A stretch of DNA of 64,000 nucleotides from an uncultured Alphaproteobacteria bacterium. Its GTDB lineage: Bacteria > Pseudomonadota > Alphaproteobacteria > RF32 > CAG-239. A program made the position numbers and the translations under genes. This document shows positions 34,436 to 43,368 of the stretch, in pieces. The notes under the pieces were generated by a model, which was not told where the DNA came from, did not search any database, and saw only the letters and a program-made list of their open reading frames with translations. Each line of letters starts with the position of its first letter. The first letter of the stretch is position 1. The stretch covers positions 45,976 to 109,975 of the forward strand of contig CALXTE010000001.1 of assembly GCA_944391345.1 (NCBI GenBank), written 5' to 3'.

Positions 34436-35207
34436 AAGTCATGAAAAAATATATAATGATAATCTTGGCGGCAATAAGCACCCTAAGTCTGAGTTTTACG
34501 GCCGAGGCTTACACCCGAGAAGAGCTTGAAGAGCAAGTCCGTAGCGGAATGAGTGCCGACTACGAGGTTTATAAGATGAATCAAGCTCAATTAGAGGCAA
34601 CGCAAAAGACATTAGAAGGTCTAGCAGATCAAGAAGAGGCGGCATTAAAAGAGCTGGAAGAAAAAGTCAGGAATGATGAGATAACGGATGCCGAATATAA
34701 GAAGCAAAAGAAGGCGGTAGAAAATAATTATAAAGATTTAAGAAAATCATATGAAAAGCAAGTAAAAAACTATCAGAATATGATGGAAGACTTCGATGAT
34801 GAGCTAAATGATAGGCTTAAAGAAGTTGACAAGAAGATGGAAGAACAAGAGAAGAATGCGGATAAGGCAGAAGAAAAGACAGCAAAATTAAATGCGGCGT
34901 TAGCAGAATGTGAAGGAATGGTGGCCTCATCAGCCAAAAGACAAGAATGTTCGGATAAAGCGTTAAAGAAATATGGTTTAAGTGATGAAGAAAAAGAAGC
35001 CCTAGCATATAGGGATTCAGAAAAAGCGGCACAAGCAGCGGCCGCAGAAAAGGCAGCGGCAGAAGCGGCGGCGCAGGCAGCGGAAGCAGCGGCTGCTGAA
35101 GAAGAAGCCGCATTGCAGCAACTTCTGCAAGACAGCATGGAAGAAGAAATGCCTGAAGAGGAAGAGATTGTTCAATTAGCAGATGGATCTTATGGTACAG
35201 CCTCAGG
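34436..35207 (+). repeat. 772-base direct repeat, copy 2
   Basis: Second copy of the repeat at 33150-33921, same strand. One silent difference (35154). Recombination between the copies would fuse the two genes and drop one VirB2-like domain. Confidence 0.9.
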
Positions 35208-36372
35208 AGGTGCAGGCGCTTCCAATACGGGAGCGGCAGATGGTACGACTGAAATTGCCGGTGTCGCAGTCGTAACCGAAGGAAGTAACGATACATTGAG
35301 TGGTGGAAATGCAAGCAATCCGTCTACCTATGGGGGGGGAGCAAATGGTTTATCCGGCTGTACATCGGGAGATATTTTTGATCAAATAACCTGTAAAGTT
35401 CTTGGCTTTTTAAGTGATTTAAGAGTGTTAGCCTATGTAATATCCGGCTTTGGTATGATTGTTTTCACCTATGGCGCGATATTTAATAAAATCAACTGGA
35501 AACATTTTTCTTATATTGCAGTTGGCTTGTTTTTACTGTCTGTTATGGGGTCATTCATTCAATATTTTTCCGGTGACAAAACTGCTGCTACAAAATTAGG
35601 CTATGGCAATCACATGAGCGGTAGCTATTCTCAAATCAGTGGAACCAGCGGCGGCGGTTCTGCAGTGTCAAGCAGTGATATCCCAAATGTAAATGTCGGC
35701 AACACCAGTACCGCCAATGTTGTAACCGGAGGAGGAACAGATAGCGCTACTTCGGGATCGGGAACAAGTTCTAGCTCAGGTTCAGGAACAGATTCAGGAA
35801 AAGATTCGGGCTCAAAAGGCTTTTCACTAAAAGATTTTGCCTCGTCCTTATCTTCTGGAATTAATGCCGTAAGAGATGTATATAACGCGGCGGTATCAAC
35901 TGAAGGTGGTATAAAAAATATCGGTGGCATTATCTCGAACGTATCTAATGCAATAAAAAACAACAAGACTGATTTGGATGGTTTAATAAATACAGCCACA
36001 TCAATTGCAGGAACTATAAATAGAGGAACATTTGAAGCAAAAAATGATGTAAATAATCTTGTTGATAGAGCAGAAAGTCTGGCAAACAATCTTCAAGACG
36101 TTTTTTCGAGCTCTGAAACAAAAGCCGAAAACCAAGCTCGTCGAGAAGAAGGCGAGGCGACTAACAAAGTTGCGGAATGGTTGCAAAATATAGGTTCAAA
36201 GGCCAAAGATACCGCAGCAGATACAAGTCAAGCGGCTTCGAACGCAGCCGGTTCTGTTGGCGAAGTCGGTAATGTCGCTAATGAAGGTCAAATGATTGGC
36301 GGTGACGCCCTTGGCGCAATGATGGGTGCTGCGCAAGCAATAATCGAAACAGCGCAACCGCCGCAATATTAA
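34441..36372 (+). CDS. Coiled-coil / VirB2-like fusion, copy 2, with C-terminal extension
   Basis: A 643-residue exported protein whose first 255 residues equal those of copy 1 (signal peptide, coiled coil, Ala/Glu stretch). A linker then leads to a VirB2-like pair of helices around FNKINWKHF (about 325-375), and a further 250 residues of Ser/Gly/Thr-rich and helical sequence (VSNAIKNNKTDLDGLINTA, DVNNLVDRAESLANNLQDV). Unlike copy 1 the VirB2 part is internal and includes a Cys pair just before it (SGCTSGDIFDQITC). It starts 29 bases after copy 1, with GGGGAG before the ATG. Confidence 0.65.
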   Translation: MKKYIMIILAAISTLSLSFTAEAYTREELEEQVRSGMSADYEVYKMNQAQLEATQKTLEGLADQEEAALKELEEKVRNDEITDAEYKKQKKAVENNYKDLRKSYEKQVKNYQNMMEDFDDELNDRLKEVDKKMEEQEKNADKAEEKTAKLNAALAECEGMVASSAKRQECSDKALKKYGLSDEEKEALAYRDSEKAAQAAAAEKAAAEAAAQAAEAAAAEEEAALQQLLQDSMEEEMPEEEEIVQLADGSYGTASGGAGASNTGAADGTTEIAGVAVVTEGSNDTLSGGNASNPSTYGGGANGLSGCTSGDIFDQITCKVLGFLSDLRVLAYVISGFGMIVFTYGAIFNKINWKHFSYIAVGLFLLSVMGSFIQYFSGDKTAATKLGYGNHMSGSYSQISGTSGGGSAVSSSDIPNVNVGNTSTANVVTGGGTDSATSGSGTSSSSGSGTDSGKDSGSKGFSLKDFASSLSSGINAVRDVYNAAVSTEGGIKNIGGIISNVSNAIKNNKTDLDGLINTATSIAGTINRGTFEAKNDVNNLVDRAESLANNLQDVFSSSETKAENQARREEGEATNKVAEWLQNIGSKAKDTAADTSQAASNAAGSVGEVGNVANEGQMIGGDALGAMMGAAQAIIETAQPPQY

Positions 36373-36403
36373 CCGGTTATTCATAAATAAAAGTGTATAA
36401 TAA

Positions 36404-36427
36404 AAGCGGAGCCAGAGAGCTCCGCTT
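36404..36427 (+). other. Hairpin without T-run upstream of virB3
   Basis: AAGCGGAGC, loop CAGAGA, GCTCCGCTT, in the 128-base gap before virB3. With no T-tract it is more likely an RNA-processing or stabilising stem than a terminator. Confidence 0.5.
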
Positions 36428-36500
36428 GTCAGTAATTAACAAGAAAAACTTGTAAAATGACCGATAAAACTATAAACTAAAGCCATAAGGAGGAGCAAAA

Positions 36501-36791
36501 ATGCGGGAAGGAATATTAAAGGCCGTTGCTAATCCGCCCAAAATACTTTGGGGGCCGTTTTTGCCGACACTGATTAACTTTGCATTGCAATTCCCAATAA
36601 TGTTTATGGCAATCGGTATTTTTGGGGCCAACCCGATAATTTTTTTGGCCACCATCTTTTTAGGACATGCCATTATTGTTATCTATGGTGTCAAAGAGCC
36701 TCATATGTCTGCCATGATACAAGCCTTCGGACAAACACATATGGTCACAAAAAATCTATACAAAGTAAAGGGGAACAAATTTGAGCCCTGA
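36501..36791 (+). CDS. virB3: VirB3/IcmT-like small inner-membrane protein
   Basis: A 96-residue protein. A short cytosolic start is followed by two hydrophobic segments (FLPTLINFALQFPIMFMAIGIF and ANPIIFLATIFLGHAIIVIYGV) and then KEPHMSAMI, which matches the position of the Asp-Pro-Arg segment after the second helix of VirB3. It is directly upstream of, and overlaps by 11 bases, the VirB4 gene, as in many T4SS operons. GGAGG lies 7 bases upstream. IcmT of Dot/Icm systems has a similar size and plan and is the alternative. Confidence 0.7.
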   Translation: MREGILKAVANPPKILWGPFLPTLINFALQFPIMFMAIGIFGANPIIFLATIFLGHAIIVIYGVKEPHMSAMIQAFGQTHMVTKNLYKVKGNKFEP

Positions 36792-39213
36792 TTTTGATTT
36801 TTTTAAGATATTTGCACAAGGACTAAACTCAGCAGAAGTTTTTGTCGCATTTATGGGATTCGTTTCTGCCGCAGCATTTATTGGATTCTGGGCCACAAAA
36901 TTGGGACGCATGATTTTGCCCCAACCTTATGAGTCCCGCGTAGCAGACTTTTTGCCTTTTAGTAAACTCATGTCTGACGGCATCACGATTCGCTGTTATA
37001 ATAAGGCTTTTGCGCGTGTATTTAAGGTCGAGGGCACCGACTTGTCTTTTATTACGGAAGAAAAAGACGCCTCTCTAATGGAAGCCAGAAAATCATGGAT
37101 TGATGGTATGTCAGATTTACAGGTTGTTTGCCGCGTTATAACCTTAAGAGATCGCATTGAACTTGAGAGCGTCGAATCCCATTTCAATAACCCCCTTCTG
37201 GAAGAAATCTCTCATACATGGGACGCAAACCTAGACCGTGTATATAATAACAACCATTATATTATACTTTCCATTGCCGATAGGCAAGATGCCCTTAAAG
37301 ACCTGAACTATGCTTCGCAAGCATTGCTGGCGACCATGAGTGAATATGGGGTATCCCCGATGTATGAAACACCGGACAGCCCGGCCACAGATAGCCCTTT
37401 ATATGTTTTTTCAAGAATATGCAGCCCGATTAGCAAGCCCCAACCCAAGGTCAGAGGGGCAGAAGGCTACCAGCTTAATGAGCTTTTAACCGCAGATCAC
37501 ATCCATTTTACCGGAGAAGAAGGAATTATCAGATTTTTCTCTGGCGAAAAAGAAATGTTTGCCATCAGCATGGGCATAAGAACATCTGGCGACTATATGG
37601 ACGAATCAATGATTATGTCGCTTCTATCAATTGATTGCGAACTAACCTTGCTCCATAATATTAAGCCGATGTTCAAGTCCCATGCTCGCGCATTATTAAT
37701 GCAACAACAACGCATGGCGCAAATAACCAGCTTTTCTGGAGATGTCGTCAATCAATACGGAGAAGCGCTATCCTCAATTGAAGAGAGTGATACCGACTAC
37801 CAAGCCTTAACCGAATATGCGATGACAATTATCATAAAAGGTGAAACCAAAGACGAGGTAGAGTTTGGCGAAAGCGAAGTCCAAAGAATATGCCGTTTGT
37901 TCAGTGTCACGCCGGTAAGAGAAGGCTGGGTAACACAGGCCACGTTTTTTAATCAGTTTCCGACTTATGAAACTTATCCGAGAACTTATCGTTATTTATC
38001 AAGAGTTGTTGCTGCCGCGGTTTGCTTTGACAAGCCGTCATCAGGCTTTGGCAAAAGTGACTGGGGTCCGGGAGCTATTTCGGTATTTCGTACCACCTCA
38101 GGTTCTGCCTATCGATTCCAATTTCATGTTTCTGCAGAAGAATCCGCCGTTGCGCATTGTTGCATTATCGGACCGACCGGACAAGGTAAAACGACTTTGC
38201 TGACATTTTTAGCCGGCCAAGCCATGCGCCATGGTGATTTAAAAGTCTTTTTCTTTGACCGCCATCGCGGTGCCGAAATTTTTACCAGAGCCATCGGTGG
38301 CGCTTATGTCGGATTTGACGGTGATGAAAAAAATGTGTCGCTTAATCCGTTCGACTGCAAGGACACACCGGTAAATAGATCATTTTTGCAACGCTGGATG
38401 CGCTCAATCACCCTTGTTGATGATGCTTTGTCAGAAAAAGAAATAAGCCGTGCCGTTACAACTGCTTTCGACTATCTCCGCCCCGAAGAGCGAATTATGA
38501 CAAATTTATATAAAAGCTGCTTTTCGCCGACCGGAAACATGAGAAGAGAATTGTTCCGTTGGGTTAATCCTGATCAGTACGGAAAAATTTTTAATGCCGA
38601 TAAAGATAGCTTGGATTTAAGCCAAAAACGCTTTATGGCCTTTGACTTTACGCATATATTTGAAGACGAAACTCTTGCCCCGGCGGTCATCAGCTACATC
38701 ATGCACCGAATTCAGTCCGAAACCGGAGAAACCGGTGTTCCGACATTAATTATGATAGATGAAACCGCGCCAATGTTAAAACATCCAATGTTCCGTGATT
38801 ATTTTGAAATCGGTTTGCAAGAAGGCCGTAAAAAAAGACAAGCCTATCTCTGCGCTTTTCAACAACCGAATATTATTGACAAGTTAGGCGTGGGCGAGGT
38901 TATCCGTGGTCAGTGCCAAACCGTCATCTTTTTCCGCAATCCGCAAGCCATGCCGGAAGATTACGAAAACTGGAACCTAACGCAAAGAGAAATAGACTTT
39001 ATCTTTGGCAAAAGCTACCGTGATTTTCCTTATGCGATATTGCTATCACGACCGGCAACGGGTGAATCTGTCATTCTGGATGTAAACCTAAGCGGCCTTG
39101 GCCCATATCTTAAACTCTACAATTCAGGCCGAAAAAATGTTTTGCTGGTTGAAGAATTAATAAAACAATACGGTGAAGACAATTTTGTAACGAAATATTT
39201 AAATATTGCATGA
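36781..39213 (+). CDS. virB4: VirB4-family T4SS ATPase
   Basis: An 810-residue ATPase that powers pilus assembly and substrate transfer at the inner membrane. An N-terminal membrane helix (FVAFMGFVSAAAFIGFWATKL) is followed by the VirB4 N-domain (VADFLPFSKLMSDGITIR). Walker A is IGPTGQGKTTLLTFL (Lys470), followed by FFFDRHRGAEIFTRAIGGAYV. Walker B is TLIMIDETAPML (Glu661), followed by QEGRKKRQAYLCAFQQP. The start is a TTG at 36781 with AAAGGGG 7 bases upstream, overlapping the virB3 stop; the next ATGs would lose the membrane helix. IcmB/DotO belongs to the same superfamily but is usually longer. Confidence 0.92.
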   Translation: MSPDFDFFKIFAQGLNSAEVFVAFMGFVSAAAFIGFWATKLGRMILPQPYESRVADFLPFSKLMSDGITIRCYNKAFARVFKVEGTDLSFITEEKDASLMEARKSWIDGMSDLQVVCRVITLRDRIELESVESHFNNPLLEEISHTWDANLDRVYNNNHYIILSIADRQDALKDLNYASQALLATMSEYGVSPMYETPDSPATDSPLYVFSRICSPISKPQPKVRGAEGYQLNELLTADHIHFTGEEGIIRFFSGEKEMFAISMGIRTSGDYMDESMIMSLLSIDCELTLLHNIKPMFKSHARALLMQQQRMAQITSFSGDVVNQYGEALSSIEESDTDYQALTEYAMTIIIKGETKDEVEFGESEVQRICRLFSVTPVREGWVTQATFFNQFPTYETYPRTYRYLSRVVAAAVCFDKPSSGFGKSDWGPGAISVFRTTSGSAYRFQFHVSAEESAVAHCCIIGPTGQGKTTLLTFLAGQAMRHGDLKVFFFDRHRGAEIFTRAIGGAYVGFDGDEKNVSLNPFDCKDTPVNRSFLQRWMRSITLVDDALSEKEISRAVTTAFDYLRPEERIMTNLYKSCFSPTGNMRRELFRWVNPDQYGKIFNADKDSLDLSQKRFMAFDFTHIFEDETLAPAVISYIMHRIQSETGETGVPTLIMIDETAPMLKHPMFRDYFEIGLQEGRKKRQAYLCAFQQPNIIDKLGVGEVIRGQCQTVIFFRNPQAMPEDYENWNLTQREIDFIFGKSYRDFPYAILLSRPATGESVILDVNLSGLGPYLKLYNSGRKNVLLVEELIKQYGEDNFVTKYLNIA

Positions 39214-39313
39214 TAAATTTTATCAAAATTCATACTACTGTAACAAAAAGTATGATACGATAATAAGAATAGGTGGTATTAGGCCTGAAATTATTTGGCA
39301 AACGGAGGCAATT

Positions 39314-41281
39314 ATGAAAAAGTCCGGATATTATATCAGCATACTGGCAGGAAGTATCGTCTTCCTGAATGCAAGCACAAGTCATGCGTTTCTTCCGACC
39401 ATTGACGCCAGTGCAATTGCCGAAGGCATAAAGTCAAATTTGGAATTGGTAAAACAATCAAAGGTTGTTGTTGATGCCACAAAATTAACCGGACAAATCA
39501 GCTCCACCTTAGGAGAAGTAAAAGCCTCAATATCTGAATTAGCCTTAGATGAGCTGGCAAAAGCTAAAGAATTTGTAGAAAAGCAAAAAGAGAATTATGA
39601 AGCGGCCAAAGCATCTTATGAAGAATATAAAAAGAAAGTAGAAGAAGCACAAGCTGAACTAGAAGAGGGCAAAAAAATGCTTGAAGAAGCAAAGAGTAAT
39701 GCCCAAAGCTCTATTGCCGATGCTCAGAGTACAATTGCTGATGCTAAAGATAAAGTCGGCGGAGCTATTGAAGATGCAACAGCCGCTTATAATGATGCAA
39801 AATCAACTTATGAGGAAGCCAAAGACAAAGCAAGTGGATTTGTTGAAGATGCAACGGCCGCTTATAATGATGCCAAGGGTTATTATGATACCGCGAAAGG
39901 TTATTATGAGGAAGGAAAAGAAAAGCTAGATAATGCACTAGATACTGCAGGGAATATTTATAATACCGTAGATAGTACAATAAATAGCAGTGGGGGAAAT
40001 GGAGCCAGTACCGCAGCACCGACATATAATTCGTCAGCAACGCCGACAGATTTAGAAAGTGCTCAGGCTGAAATAGAGGCTCTTCGTGCAGAAATAGAAA
40101 AGTTAAAAGCGTCACAAGAGCAATCAGGATACTATTATAATAACACAACAGAAAGCGCAGTCCCCCAAAACCTTGAAGAAGCACAAGATGAAATCGCACG
40201 CTTAAGAGAAGAATTAGCTAAATATCAAGAAGCAAATCAGCTTCTCCAAACGCAAACGCTTCAACCGCAGGAAAGCAATGAAGAAGAAAATTCATCAGCA
40301 TTGCCGTTAATAAATGCCACCCCGACATCGACAACCAATATCAGGACGCGTACTCAATTTACGCAACCGGTAAATTTGCAGCCGTTAGATAGTGCAACAC
40401 CAATAACCGATGCACAAGAAGATGTACAAACAGAATCAACACAGTCGCAAGAAAATTATGAAAAAGAAAATTCTCAATCGCTACAATTAATTGATGGTTC
40501 TGCAACAACCACAGTAACGGCACCGGCAACGACAATAACGGAGCCTCAAACAGAAGCAATTTCGAACAACAACACGGTCAAGCAATTAAACCCGAGCACA
40601 ACTTTGCCAACAATAAAAAGTTTTCGGCAAAGACCGGTTATTGATAAATCAACACTTTACGATATCAATGCAGAAGCAGACGGCCTTGTAGAAGAAACCT
40701 ATGCTTACAGCGCTGAAGTCAGTGAAAGATTAAACTTCGCTCAATTAGATGCGGCAGTAGGAGATGCTCCAACCGGAAAGAATGACGTTACCGGAGAGTT
40801 TATCATCTCTCAAGAAATGGCACAGCACTGCGAAGTAAATATTAATACGGCAACAATAGATCAGCTAGAAAATTGCATAAAGGAAATCATAACCTATCGC
40901 TCGAATCCGGATATGAAAATAGCCGAAAAAGGAGATGCTCTTGTTGATAAAATTTTCTATGAAAACGCAGTCGGAACGGCAGCGGCGGCAATGTATGCTC
41001 ATAATAAAGCCAGCCATTATAAAGAAGAAGTCTTGATTCCGATGAAGCAAGATTCGGCAGAAGGGCAATCAGACATCCGAGATGATATGTCTGTATTAAC
41101 AACAGCCCAGGAACAAATACAAAATCTTCTGATAGACTTGACCAAAGCCTACGCGGCACAAGTATACCAGAAAAGTATCAAAGATTCGTTGTCAACCCGC
41201 TTACAAGATGTTGACCCTGAGGCGGCAGCGGCAGAACAAAGCTCTGGCACAGCAACAACAGAGGAAAGTTCAGGAGAATAG
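39314..41281 (+). CDS. Exported coiled-coil protein 1 (T4SS-associated)
   Basis: A 655-residue exported protein with signal peptide (about 1-23, TSHA before FLPTIDAS). Heptad-rich helices at about 60-190 include two near-copies of EDATAAYNDAK. A Ser/Thr/Gln-rich low-complexity middle (200-450) has a second coiled coil (EEAQDEIARLREELAKY). The C-terminal helical domain (about 470-655) has Cys in MAQHCEVNIN and QLENCIKEI. The ATG at 39314 has CGGAGG 7 bases upstream. It follows virB4, where P-type systems keep virB5/virB6. I do not recognise the family; an exported structural or tip protein is inferred. Confidence 0.65.
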   Translation: MKKSGYYISILAGSIVFLNASTSHAFLPTIDASAIAEGIKSNLELVKQSKVVVDATKLTGQISSTLGEVKASISELALDELAKAKEFVEKQKENYEAAKASYEEYKKKVEEAQAELEEGKKMLEEAKSNAQSSIADAQSTIADAKDKVGGAIEDATAAYNDAKSTYEEAKDKASGFVEDATAAYNDAKGYYDTAKGYYEEGKEKLDNALDTAGNIYNTVDSTINSSGGNGASTAAPTYNSSATPTDLESAQAEIEALRAEIEKLKASQEQSGYYYNNTTESAVPQNLEEAQDEIARLREELAKYQEANQLLQTQTLQPQESNEEENSSALPLINATPTSTTNIRTRTQFTQPVNLQPLDSATPITDAQEDVQTESTQSQENYEKENSQSLQLIDGSATTTVTAPATTITEPQTEAISNNNTVKQLNPSTTLPTIKSFRQRPVIDKSTLYDINAEADGLVEETYAYSAEVSERLNFAQLDAAVGDAPTGKNDVTGEFIISQEMAQHCEVNINTATIDQLENCIKEIITYRSNPDMKIAEKGDALVDKIFYENAVGTAAAAMYAHNKASHYKEEVLIPMKQDSAEGQSDIRDDMSVLTTAQEQIQNLLIDLTKAYAAQVYQKSIKDSLSTRLQDVDPEAAAAEQSSGTATTEESSGE

Positions 41282-41283
41282 CC

Positions 41284-42147
41284 ATGATAAAGCGACTTCT
41301 GATACTAACATTAAATATCATTCTGGCGCTGGGTACTATGATGCCTACTGCCCATGCGGATAAAGAAACCATACAAAAAGTCTTGAAAAAAACGGACCGA
41401 ATAGAAAAGGTCGGAATAGAGTATCTGGAAGAAGCACAAAAATTAAAACGTCAAGTACAAAGCGAACTTCAGGGAATAAAGGGAACAATAGCAAATGCCA
41501 AAAAATTTGCCACTGCGGTTGCCAGCGGAGATATCGCCGGAGCCATCAGTTCCGGAATGGCAGTCGGCTCAGACCTAAACCTTGGGGATGAGTTTATGGG
41601 CGAAATGCAAACTTTGCAAAACAACTATGAGGCCGGTTCTCAGCTCTATAACAGCGGTAGTGCAATAGTCGGACAAGCTAGTGGCGCCGTCAACCAAGCC
41701 AGCGGCCTATTGAGTAAAGCCAATGGTTTGATGAACAGTCCACTGGACCAAGTTGTGAATAATATTCCAAGTTTTATCCAAGATGTTAATGATTTGAAAA
41801 GCACGGTTTCTGATATTGAAGATAATGTTATGGCAGAAGTCAGCAGAGTAGAAAACTCTATCGCTTTCCAAGAGCATGAAGAAAAAATAAATGACATATT
41901 AAGAGAAAAATTGGCCACATTATATGCACAGGCAATGGTCACCAGAAGCAAAATTGCAGATGAAAAAGCCGAAACGCCGGAAGAAATAGATACTACCAAT
42001 GAACGAGCCTTGATTTCGGCTTCGGCAGATAGTGTTACACAAATAAGTGTCCGCTTGACCAATATATATCAAATGGAAAGCGCAATGATGGAATATGAAA
42101 CGCTAAAAACCGGCGGAAAGTCCGGCCAAAGAGAAAAAGAGGAGTGA
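41284..42147 (+). CDS. Exported coiled-coil protein 2 (VirB5-like by size and position)
   Basis: A 287-residue exported protein with signal peptide (about 1-25, PTAHA before DKETIQ). The chain is almost all helix: an N-terminal helix pair (ETIQKVLKKTDRIEKVGIEYL), a Gly/Ser/Ala-rich middle (GSAIVGQASGAVNQASGLL) and a C-terminal helical pair (EKLATLYAQAMVTRSK, then SVTQISVRLTNIYQMESAMM). VirB5 minor pilins are exported helical proteins of about this length lying downstream of virB4, so VirB5 is the best guess, without a diagnostic motif. It starts 2 bases after the previous stop with AGGAG before it. Confidence 0.6.
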   Translation: MIKRLLILTLNIILALGTMMPTAHADKETIQKVLKKTDRIEKVGIEYLEEAQKLKRQVQSELQGIKGTIANAKKFATAVASGDIAGAISSGMAVGSDLNLGDEFMGEMQTLQNNYEAGSQLYNSGSAIVGQASGAVNQASGLLSKANGLMNSPLDQVVNNIPSFIQDVNDLKSTVSDIEDNVMAEVSRVENSIAFQEHEEKINDILREKLATLYAQAMVTRSKIADEKAETPEEIDTTNERALISASADSVTQISVRLTNIYQMESAMMEYETLKTGGKSGQREKEE

Positions 42148-42152
42148 TAAAG

Positions 42153-43367
42153 ATGAAAAAAACAACATTTTTATTAGCTTCGGTCTTAGGAATGATAATG
42201 GGAACCAACACAGCTCACGCGATTCCCAAAATAGACGTTGGCGGCACTGCGAAGGAGATTACAACCTCTATCACCAATTTTTTTGACAATTTCAAAAAAC
42301 AGCTTGATAATTCAGCCGCAGTTCAGCGTGCAATAAAAATGGGTAAAGGCGCCATAGAAACCGCCAAACAACTCGAAGAAATGAAAAAAACGGTAGAAGA
42401 GCAAGTTGCAGCCTTTGAAGAAGACCCCTTGAATGCCGGATTAAACTTAGCCCAAGATCAACTGGATAAAGCCTCAGGTCTAAACAAAGGCGAAGAGGCA
42501 AACTGGGCCGATAAAATCAGTAGCAAAATGCAGGATGCACAAAGCCTGTTGGACTTAGAGGCACAAAAAGAAAAACTTGAAAATACCATAAACGAGCAGA
42601 TGCAAGGCCAAAAAACGGAGCTTGAAGGAAAAATAAAGGTTCTTGAAGAAAATAATAAAAATTTGGCCGCCGAGATAGAAAAAAATCCCGACAAAAAAGA
42701 AGAATACGAAAAACAAATTGCCGCAAACAAGCTGAAAATAGAAGGATATAATAAAGCTGTTTCTGCACTGGGAAAAGAATTTTCACTGGAAAGCGCAACC
42801 GAAACCGCAGCAGAACTGGCTGACGTAAATTCACAGTTAAAAAAACTTCAAACGGCGGCCGCAGATTATGCCAATGAACAGGCCGCAAAAGTGCAACAGG
42901 AATTAGAGGAACAACTCAAGTCCATGACGCCGGAACAAGACTTAAAAGAAATTACAAGCAAAAACTTCTTAGCCGCCGGAGAGGTCGAAAATACTGATAA
43001 TATACTCAGCAAAAAACAATACCGCAAAAAAGAGGCCGGAAATACCGCAATAGAAGTCGCTGCCCGTACGGCAAAATTACAAGCAGAATTACCGGATTTA
43101 GTTGAATATACCAGAAAAGTTGCTGCCCGCACGGACACGGCAGACGGCACCATATCAGCCAATACAACCGATACACAGGTAAGCGCTGAAGAGGTCAAAG
43201 CTTTGGCAAAATTTATCGAAGTCACAATCTATGACTTAAAGCTTAAAACCGCAACCGAAATTGCGGCCTATCAGGGAGCCAGCAGCGAACCGGATGATAA
43301 TATCACATCATTTACATTAGATAAGTATATTTGCGAACCGAGCAAAACCTCGGAAGGAGGAAAATAA
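42153..43367 (+). CDS. Exported coiled-coil protein 3 (T4SS-associated)
   Basis: A 404-residue exported protein with signal peptide (about 1-22, NTAHA before IPKIDV). A long coiled coil spans about 40-270 (QKEKLENTINEQMQGQKTEL and EGKIKVLEENNKNLAAEIEK are typical heptads). The C-terminal helical domain (about 285-404) has EVAARTAKLQAELPDLVEYT and a Cys near the end (KYICEPSK). The plan of signal, coiled coil and C-terminal helical domain is the same as in its two neighbours, suggesting ancient paralogy. The ATG at 42153 was preferred over GTG at 42144 because GAGGAG lies 7 bases upstream. Confidence 0.65.
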   Translation: MKKTTFLLASVLGMIMGTNTAHAIPKIDVGGTAKEITTSITNFFDNFKKQLDNSAAVQRAIKMGKGAIETAKQLEEMKKTVEEQVAAFEEDPLNAGLNLAQDQLDKASGLNKGEEANWADKISSKMQDAQSLLDLEAQKEKLENTINEQMQGQKTELEGKIKVLEENNKNLAAEIEKNPDKKEEYEKQIAANKLKIEGYNKAVSALGKEFSLESATETAAELADVNSQLKKLQTAAADYANEQAAKVQQELEEQLKSMTPEQDLKEITSKNFLAAGEVENTDNILSKKQYRKKEAGNTAIEVAARTAKLQAELPDLVEYTRKVAARTDTADGTISANTTDTQVSAEEVKALAKFIEVTIYDLKLKTATEIAAYQGASSEPDDNITSFTLDKYICEPSKTSEGGK

Positions 43368-43368
43368 G

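Noticed and set aside
33150..35207. Insertion sequence or transposon ends
   Set aside because: Direct, not inverted, copies that code for the same exported domain; no transposase or target duplication.
33487..35314. Minus-strand open frames opposite the coiled-coil genes
   Set aside because: Ser/Ala/Leu-rich mirror frames of Glu/Lys/Ala codons, present in both copies, no start signals.
36404..36427. Terminator before virB3
   Set aside because: No T-run after the stem and the operon continues with a strong ribosome site.
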